A DNA stretch of 64,000 bases. It comes from Gonocerus acuteangulatus. Taxonomy: Eukaryota > Arthropoda > Insecta > Hemiptera > Coreidae. The notes below the pieces were generated by a model that saw nothing but the letters and a program-made list of their open reading frames with translations, did no database searches and was not told where the DNA came from. Within the stretch, counting starts at the first letter, position 1, and the number at the start of each line of letters is the position of its first letter. Below are positions 57,165 through 64,000 of the stretch, one piece after another. Where the stretch lies: positions 15,216,289-15,280,288 of the forward strand of contig OX328131.1 in the NCBI GenBank assembly GCA_946811695.1, read 5' to 3'. A program made the position numbers and the translations under genes.

Positions 57165-57540
57165 TATATAATTTAGGAAATGGTTATTATTAATATTACT
57201 ACTAGCGAACGCCCATTCGTGGTTGCCCTATCACCCGAAATTGAGCCTCCCAATAACGATTGACGATGTCATTACTCAGGTGTGTGAGAGCTATGCAGTC
57301 GCTTTAGTTGGTTGATTTTTTCTACGTTTTTTACTCTGTTTGACCTTTAAATGTCCTTGAATATGATGTGATGAAGGTTAATCAACCCGCTTATCGTAAT
57401 GAGCAACCCCAAAAAACCCATCAGGACCATTCCGCTCCGATCAAATGTTTTAGATCAAATGCTGACCTGTGATATCCATAGTCACCTAATTGTTATCGAG
57501 ATCTTCCTCTATCCTCTAGGCAATTATTGCTAAAGAAGAC

Positions 57541-58293
57541 GGGTATTTTTGCGAAGACTATATCCAGTTACTTGTGAAGTATCTGTAGTGATTATAACAG
57601 TGATTCAGAGCACGCGCATAAATCATTATCTTTTCTATTGGCTATTCCCATGGGCAATTCTATTATTTGTTGCTGATAGTAAAATAACCTTTAACACTCT
57701 AATCAATCCAACTCGGAAAAATTAATAGAATTCTAATAATTTTAGCGAGTTGGATTGACTAGAGTTTTGATATCTTCTTGAGCGAGCGGCAACGCATAGC
57801 ACGTATGGTCATAATGCGAAATAAATATAAAATATAAATATGTTATAAAACCACTGGACAAAAAAATCGGCGAGGAGGCCCCTAAACCTTAAAATTACCA
57901 TTGATTTTTATAACATTAACCTTTTCATTAATAAATATTGCCCGCTGAAATATATTCTGCTTATTTTCATTTGTGTATAACAAGCCTAAAAGTATTACTC
58001 ACAAATACAAGTTATCTAGGGTTAGTTAAAAAGGATATTATATAAATCTAGTAGTAAAGAAAAAAAAAAATACTTTTAGTAGTGATTGCAGCGATTTTAA
58101 ATACTTATCATTACTATATTAACTTTTGATTACTATATTTATAGGTTATGGTTTCTAACCTTAGATAACCCGTAATGAAGAAAAGAGATAACCTGCAAAG
58201 AACCTGTAAGCTAATCAGTAAGTACCGAAATCACTATTTAAAATCACGACAGATACTTCAGAGTAGCGGAATGTGGTCTTCGCAAACAGACCC
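57541..58293. mobile_element. MITE, GGGTCTTTTTGCGAAGA family, 8-bp TSD
   Basis: The element is 753 bp, starting GGGTATTTTTGCGAAGACTA and ending GGTCTTCGCAAACAGACCC. AAGAAGAC is duplicated at 57533-57540 and 58294-58301. Contains inverted CAATCCAACTCG / CGAGTTGGATTGACTAGAG and TCTTGAGCGAGCGGCAACGC. Sister of 49362-50136 with only moderate similarity. Confidence 0.9.
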
Positions 58294-58669
58294 AAGAAGA
58301 CTGCCGTAGAGGATGTAAGGTTTTCCTAAAAATCTGACGTTGCCTTTCAGCCCAAATCCAGATATTCCTTGACTTATCGCCTGCACGGCTATCTGCATCC
58401 CATTGTTTTCGCATTTTAAAGGTTGGCCCTGATAAATTGTACATGTTCCTGAAATGGATCGATCCGAATATCCATATAATATTAAAGAACTGTGTATGTA
58501 TGAATTGCTGATAACATTATTAGTAGATATGTTTTTGCTGGCTTCGTTCCATGGGCTTTATATAATCCAGGGAGCTGTGGACAAGGGCCGTTCTAATATA
58601 GGCATCACTCTCTAAGGGCTGTCTCTGACAGTCTTCCCTCTCACTCTCATTCCATCTCTCGTCACTCAC

Positions 58670-58716
58670 TCACTCTCTCTCTTTATCTATCCCTATATCC
58701 ACACTCTCACTAAATG

Positions 58717-58750
<34 letters not shown>

Positions 58751-58798
58751 TTCTCTCTCTGAACTTCTCTATCCATAGCTTTATATACACACTTATTA

Positions 58799-58890
<92 letters not shown>

Positions 58891-59083
58891 TCTCTCTCCT
58901 CTCTCTCTCTGACCTTCTCTATCTATAGCTTTATATACACACTTATTAGTTCTCTCTCTCTCTCTCTCTCTCTCCCCCCCCCCCCTCATGACTCTTCCTC
59001 CCTCCATCTTTCGCTATAACAATACTCTCACTACTTTTCCCGCGCCCCCGCCCTTTCCCTCTCTATCTGTGTAGATCTATCTT

Positions 59084-59136
<53 letters not shown>
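58670..59136. repeat. (TC)n microsatellite with a duplicated spacer
   Basis: Long CTCTCT runs are interrupted twice by CTATAGCTTTATATACACAC...ATTAGTT (about 58775 and 58925), then a C-run and a TA run (59108-59136). Open frames on both strands are low-complexity artefacts. Confidence 0.93.
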
Positions 59137-59138
<2 letters not shown>

Positions 59139-59169
59139 TCCTTTCACAGACTCTCTCCCTCTCTATTTA

Positions 59170-59595
59170 TTGCTTTATCCGCCCACTCCTCTAGCTAATC
59201 TCTCTGGCTCACTACATACCACCCTATCCACTTCATCCAATCTAATTATAAGAGATTCATTTGTGATCACTTATTTCTCAGGTTCATCATCACTCTCCAA
59301 TACTAGGTTGTTCACTACTGGCTGCACTTCGGATAAAATATTCTCATCAGAAGGAGGAACGCCACAGTCCAAAACCGTTGTTTCAATGTCCCAATCACTT
59401 CAAGTGATTGGAGACTCGGTTAAGTTGTCAATTGGAGTTAGTGTTATAGAAGTGATGACTTCTATGAGTACGACTCATACCCTCTCCACTCATACCTATT
59501 TTCCGTTCGACTTTACATGTAGGGGCAAAATTTATGTGTACAGATTCTGGTCGACTTATGACAGTTTGGGCGAGACACACCAGACCGAAATGTGA
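59170..59595 (+). other. 141-codon open frame, unidentified
   Basis: Ser/Thr-rich open frame without ATG at its true upstream edge, ending at a stop at 59593-59595. No domain, signal peptide or splice context was recognised. It could be decayed transposon coding sequence or chance. Confidence 0.2.
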
Positions 59596-59742
59596 CCGAA
59601 CTATTCGATTGTAACATATGTACAAATGGTTAACACACTTTTAATACAAATGCAAATTCTTACTCTTTTTTAATGATAAAAGAAAAACAACCTGTATGTC
59701 GGACAATTTTTCATGATCTCCGGAGTTGATTTTGTATATATG

Positions 59743-61372
59743 TTACCGGCAAAGTATATAATCAGGCATTCTATAGAATGCCTAAATCCAGCCGGCAATG
59801 TATGAAATAAAGCTTATTTCATACTTTGCCTAGGCATTCTATAGAATGTCTGCTGTGCTTTAGGCAAAGTATATAATCAGGCATTCTATAGAATGCCTAA
59901 ATCCTGCCGGCAATGTATGAAATAAAGCTTATTTCATACTTTGCCTAGGCATTCTATAGAATGTCTGCTGTGCTTTAGGCAAAGTATATAATCAGGCATT
60001 CTATAGAATGCCTAAATCCTGCCGGCAATGTATGAAATAAAGCTTATTTCATACTTTGCCTAGGCATTCTATAGAATGTCTGCTGTGCTTTAGGCAAAGT
60101 ATATAATCAGGCATTCTATAGAATGCCTAAATCCAGCCGGCAATGTATGAAATAAAGCTTATTTCATACTTTGCCTAGGCATTCTATAGAATGTCTGCTG
60201 TGCTTTAGGCAAAGTATATAATCAGGCATTCTATAGAATGCCTAAATCCTGCCGGCAATGTATGAAATAAAGCTTATTTCATACTTTGCCTAGGCATTCT
60301 ATAGAATGTCTGCTGTGCTTTAGGCAAAGTATATAATCAGGCATGCTATAGAATGCCTAAATCCTGCCGGCAAAGTATGAAATAAAGCTTATTTCATACT
60401 TTGCCTAGGCATTCTATAGAATGTCTGCTGTGCTTTAGGCAAAGTATATAATCAGGCATTCTATAGAATGCCTAAATCCTGCCGGCAATGTATGAAATAA
60501 AGCTTATTTCATACTTTGCCTAGGCATTCTATAGAATGTCTGCTGTGCTTTAGGCAAAGTATATAATCAGGCATTCTATAGAATGCCTAAATCCTGCCGG
60601 CAATGTATGAAATAAAGCTTATTTCATACTTTGCCTAGGCATTCTATAGAATGTCTGCTGTGCTTTAGGCAAAGTATAAAATCAGGCATGCTATAGAATG
60701 CCTAAATCCTGCCGGCAATGTATGAAATAAAGCTTATTTCATACTTTGCCTAGGCATTCTATAGAATGTCTGCTGTGCTTTAGGCAAAGTATATAATCAG
60801 GCATGCTATAGAATGCCTAAATCCTGCCGGCAATGTATGAAATAAAGCTTATTTCATACTTTGCCTAGGCATTCTATAGAATGTCTGCTGTGCTTTAGGC
60901 AAAGTATATAATCAGGCATGCTATAGAATGCCTAAATCCAGCCGGCAATGTATGAAATAAAGCTTATTTCATACTTTGCCTAGGCATTCTATAGAATGTC
61001 TGCTGTGCTTTAGGCAAAGTATATAATCAGGCATGCTATAGAATGCCTAAATCCTGCCGGCAATGTATGAAATAAAGCTTATTTCATACTTTGCCTAGGC
61101 ATTCTATAGAATGTCTGCTGTGCTTTAGGCAAAGTATATAATCAGGCATTCTATAGAATGCCTAAATCCTGCCGGCAATGTATGAAATAAAGCTTATTTC
61201 ATACTTTGCCTAGGCATTCTATAGAATGTCTGCTGTGCTTTAGGCAAAGTATATAATCAGGCATGCTATAGAATGCCTAAATCCAGCCGGCAATGTATGA
61301 AATAAAGCTTATTTCATACTTTGCCTAGGCATTTTATAGAATGTCTGCTGTGCTTTAGGCAAAGTATGAAAT
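59743..61372. repeat. 115-bp palindrome-rich satellite, 14 copies
   Basis: Strict 115-bp period (GCATTCTATAG or GCATGCTATAG at 59766, 59881, 59996, and so on to 61261). Each unit contains the perfect palindrome AGGCATTCTATAGAATGCCT, a second near-copy of it, and a near-palindrome around AAGCTT (TATGAAATAAAGCTTATTTC). Units are almost identical; a T/G variant marks several in the 3' half. Related single-copy sequence is at 62970-63115. Confidence 0.96.
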
Positions 61373-61536
61373 ACAGGATTTGTAGCTTGTAGGAGTAACT
61401 AACGGCAGTGCGATTGGGGATTTATATCCATGAACATCGCGTCTGAAGATGTCTAGGAGAATTAGAAGAATGCCTAGGACTTCTTCATTAAGGATACGCT
61501 GTTTACGCCATCTTTTATAGCCTCCATAACAGTGAA

Positions 61537-61680
61537 CTTTAGTGCTTAATAGCTTCTTTCCTAGTTGAGAGCATTTTTTTTTTAACGGATTCGAGTTTAG
61601 TGCATCAAAATACGTTGTAGAGCAAACTTTGAAGAACATCGGTGCTGAAAACGCTTTATTTTAGTGATTTGCATTGATTC
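61537..61680. mobile_element. Solo end of the GGTAAAAGTGAAG MITE family
   Basis: Matches the inner right arm of 38922-39618: AACAGTGAACTTTAGTGCTTAAT, CTTCTTTCCTAGTT, TTTAGTGCATCAAAATACGTT. The true terminus is diverged. Confidence 0.65.
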
Positions 61681-61784
61681 TGAACACTCAAATTCTACCT
61701 GTTGTCATTTCTTTCAAGTATCTAAGTAAAGTTTATGTAGTATACTCAAAACCTTTTTAGCACTTTCCTCCGAAGGAAAGTAGC

Positions 61785-62957
61785 TATTGAGGTTGGACTC
61801 ATGACGGAATTTTTGAAAAATTTCTTCAAATCTTTATCGATCCTACCTAGTAGACACCGAAAATGACCCCCGTTAAAATTTATATATATCTATATATATA
61901 AGTGTGTCTTGTTAACACGATAGCGGCCAGAATTTTTGTTTTTTCGTCACGAAACTTGGTATATAGCATTCAATTAGCAAACGATTGAACGAGTTCGTTA
62001 ACCACCAAAGTCGGTCCACCGGAAGGGGGGGTTTACCCCGAACCCAAAACACTTATTTGACTATGTCAGGCGTAATATTTGTTATATTTCAACGAAACTT
62101 GGTATTCGTAGTGTTAATATAGAGAGAAAAGTGAGATATAAAAACGAACTAAATCGGTTCATTAGAAGGGGGGTTTACTCCGGACCCACAATACCAATTC
62201 GCCACTACCAGCCGTGATTTTTGGTATATTTCGACGAAACTCGGTATTCGTAGTGCTAATCCACAGGTAAATATGTGTTGTAAAAATAAACGAAATCGGT
62301 TCATTAGGAGGGGGGGGGGTTACTCCGGACCCACAATACCAATTCGCAACTACCAGCCGTGATGTTTGGTATATTTCGACGAAACTCGGTATTCGTAGTG
62401 GTAATCTACAGGTAAATATTTGTTGTAAAAAGAAACTAAATCGGTTCATTAGAAGGGGGGGTTTACTCCGGACCCAAATTCCTAATATACTCATACCGGT
62501 CGTAATTTCTGCTGTATTGTAACGAAACGCTGTATACGTCGTGGGTAACTCATGAGAAAGAAGTGTTGTAAAAATGAGCTGAATCGGTCAATCGGAAAGC
62601 GGGGGTTTAATTTGTAATATATTTGAATAGAAAAGCCGGCAGACGTAGGTTCACAAAGCCGCCGCAAGGAGCGCTTTCTACCACTAGAGTGACTGTATCC
62701 TGTTCCTGCGTTAGATCAAAATACGATAATATGAGGATTTTTGTATTTATTACGTAGTGTAGTAGGTACCATGTGTAAACATAACTCTGGATGCAAATTA
62801 ATAATTGATCAGTTACTCATTACAAAATGAGAACTATTCACGTTTTTATTTTATTTATGTAGGATATTTTAAGCAAATTGTTCTGGAAAGCAGTCTACAC
62901 TACCCAAATTCTGAGGAAAGTGCTTAGTTATGCAGCTCCTGCGTGACGGACTTTTTA
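61785..62957 (+). repeat. 1.1-kb interspersed repeat, copy 2
   Basis: Same orientation and block order as 13376-14476, from GAGGTTGGACTCATGACGG to CTCCTGCGTGACGGACTTTTT. The open frame near 62162-62494 (minus) follows the tandem internal blocks and is not a gene. Confidence 0.75.
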
Positions 62958-62964
62958 ATTTTAT

Positions 62965-63183
62965 ATATTGCCCAATAAGCAACAGGAATTCTATAGAATA
63001 CCTAGGCAATGTCTGTAATACGATGTACATTCTATACTTTGCCTAAACCACTCAGGCATTCTATAGAATGCCTGGATTCTATACTTTGCCGGTATCATAA
63101 TATGTTACCGGCATCAACGTTTATATATTATATGATATATTATATGCCGTTGATATGCCGGCATCAACGGCATATATTATATG
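62965..63183. repeat. Single-copy relatives of the 115-bp satellite and TA-rich palindrome
   Basis: Contains AGGAATTCTATAGAATACCT, CAGGCATTCTATAGAATGCCTG and CTTTGCCGGTATCATAATAT, then inverted GCATCAACG / CGTTGATGC around TATATTATATGATATATTAT. It is not tandem. Confidence 0.7.
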
Positions 63184-63610
63184 CTAGCTGACCCGGCAAA
63201 CGTTGATTTGCCATACACATAATATCTAGTGAATATTGTGGTAGTCAAATAATAATCCCGTAGCTATTACGGGATCTCGTTGTTTAAGATTTATGCAATA
63301 TCCGTATTGTCCCGGTGCGAATGGTGTGTATCAGCAGTGGTTTCAAGAAAATTATTTCTTCTTCGAATCAAGACTTCTTGCCTTGCGGTACGGTCGCAAA
63401 CCCCGATCCATCAACGTTGTCAACAACAGGTGCATTGAATGTACTCTCCAGATGGTTTTTTTATCGGGATTGATGACAATAGCGTGGCACGGTTTGCCAG
63501 CTTACTGACGATGCGCCTGATAAACCGGGAACTGTGGTTAATGTAGCCCCAACGTGCATCCACGGGATTGGCGAGTGCACTTTCGGAGTCCTCACCTCCC
63601 ATAAAGTAAA
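63184..63610 (-). mobile_element. Helitron-like end (minus), tentative
   Basis: On the minus strand the sequence ends AACGTTTGCCGGGTCAGCTAG, a common Helitron 3' end. The next base is C, not T, and no clear hairpin was seen. The inner 400 bp are of higher GC and contain short open stretches without a Rep/helicase motif. Confidence 0.4.
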
Positions 63611-64000
63611 TTAGTAATAATTGATGTGGTTAGTTTGTTATTGGCAGCAATGATCCCACTTTGTGATAAACTTGGCCGTTGATTTTGAATGTTGAATTAA
63701 ATTGTTGACCATTTGCAATATTATGTTAAACTATTTCCGTTGCTCCAAGCGATGTCATTTGGAAACATGATTGGATGTTGGAATTAACTTAACAGCAACA
63801 TAAGCATAGAATCTGGAGCCATATTTCTCTTTGTAAAGAGATCATATGTTGAATAAAACTATATTTTATATTTAAAATTTATTTATTATAATTAAAGGAC
63901 TAATACCGTTATAATAAAATAGTGATTGGTGGTAAAAGATTGAAATTTAGGGTTGTATGTATTTTTTAATGCCAAATCATAAAAAAAATAAAAAATCAAT
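63611..64000 (+). other. AT-rich sequence to window end
   Basis: No feature recognised. Confidence 0.4.

Noticed and set aside
58693..59019. Glu/Arg- and Ser/Leu-repeat open frames on both strands
   Set aside because: Artefact of the (TC)n/(GA)n tract.

Overview
The window is a 64-kb piece of an animal nuclear genome, most likely an arthropod and probably an insect. It is AT-rich, has long introns with GT-AG splice sites, and is dominated by transposable elements and satellites. Only one host gene can be assigned with confidence: the membrane half (424 codons including the stop, 8 exons, + strand, 953-22661) of the V-type proton ATPase a subunit (Vha100/ATP6V0A family). The exons encoding its cytosolic N-terminal half lie upstream of position 1. 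All eight exons join in frame across canonical splice sites and keep the proton-channel arginine, so the gene looks functional although about 94% of its span here is intron.

Layout. 1-22661: V-ATPase a gene. Its introns hold MITEs with exact 8-bp target duplications, tRNA-derived SINEs, LINE fragments, Helitron 3' ends, and a young Ty3/gypsy LTR retrotransposon (5055-10392, LTRs differ at 1 of 168 positions) inside a TA microsatellite flanked by inverted Penelope-like remnants, one with a hammerhead-ribozyme motif. 22960-24960: a 5S rRNA-derived sequence, a decayed LINE RT and a possible orphan exon. 24919-26853 and 33515-34470: two oppositely oriented arrays of a 160-bp satellite whose every unit has a hairpin centred on TAATATTAC, the nonanucleotide of rolling-circle origins. 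Between them: LINE 3' ends (one with an internal 122-bp tandem expansion) and long-TIR elements. 35-49 kb: hAT-type MITEs, mariner fragments, 46/42-bp and 61-bp satellites, a TTAA-bounded piggyBac-like element and a Tc1/mariner-type transposase relic. 49-58 kb: MITEs, SINEs and fold-back elements. 58.6-64 kb: (TC)n, a 115-bp palindrome-rich satellite, and Helitron-like sequence.

The retrotransposon is the only element here with near-complete coding capacity. It has gag with two CCHC knuckles, an aspartic protease, RT, RNase H and integrase with a D-X52-D-X35-E core, and no env. Gag and protease lie in one frame separated by a single TGA followed at once by a stable hairpin, which suggests stop-codon readthrough. 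The most unusual features are the TAATATTAC satellite, the gag-stop hairpin, the hammerhead motif, and an internal module shared by three MITE families that have different termini. No rRNA operon, functional tRNA or CRISPR array was seen. All calls come from reading the sequence; no database search was done.
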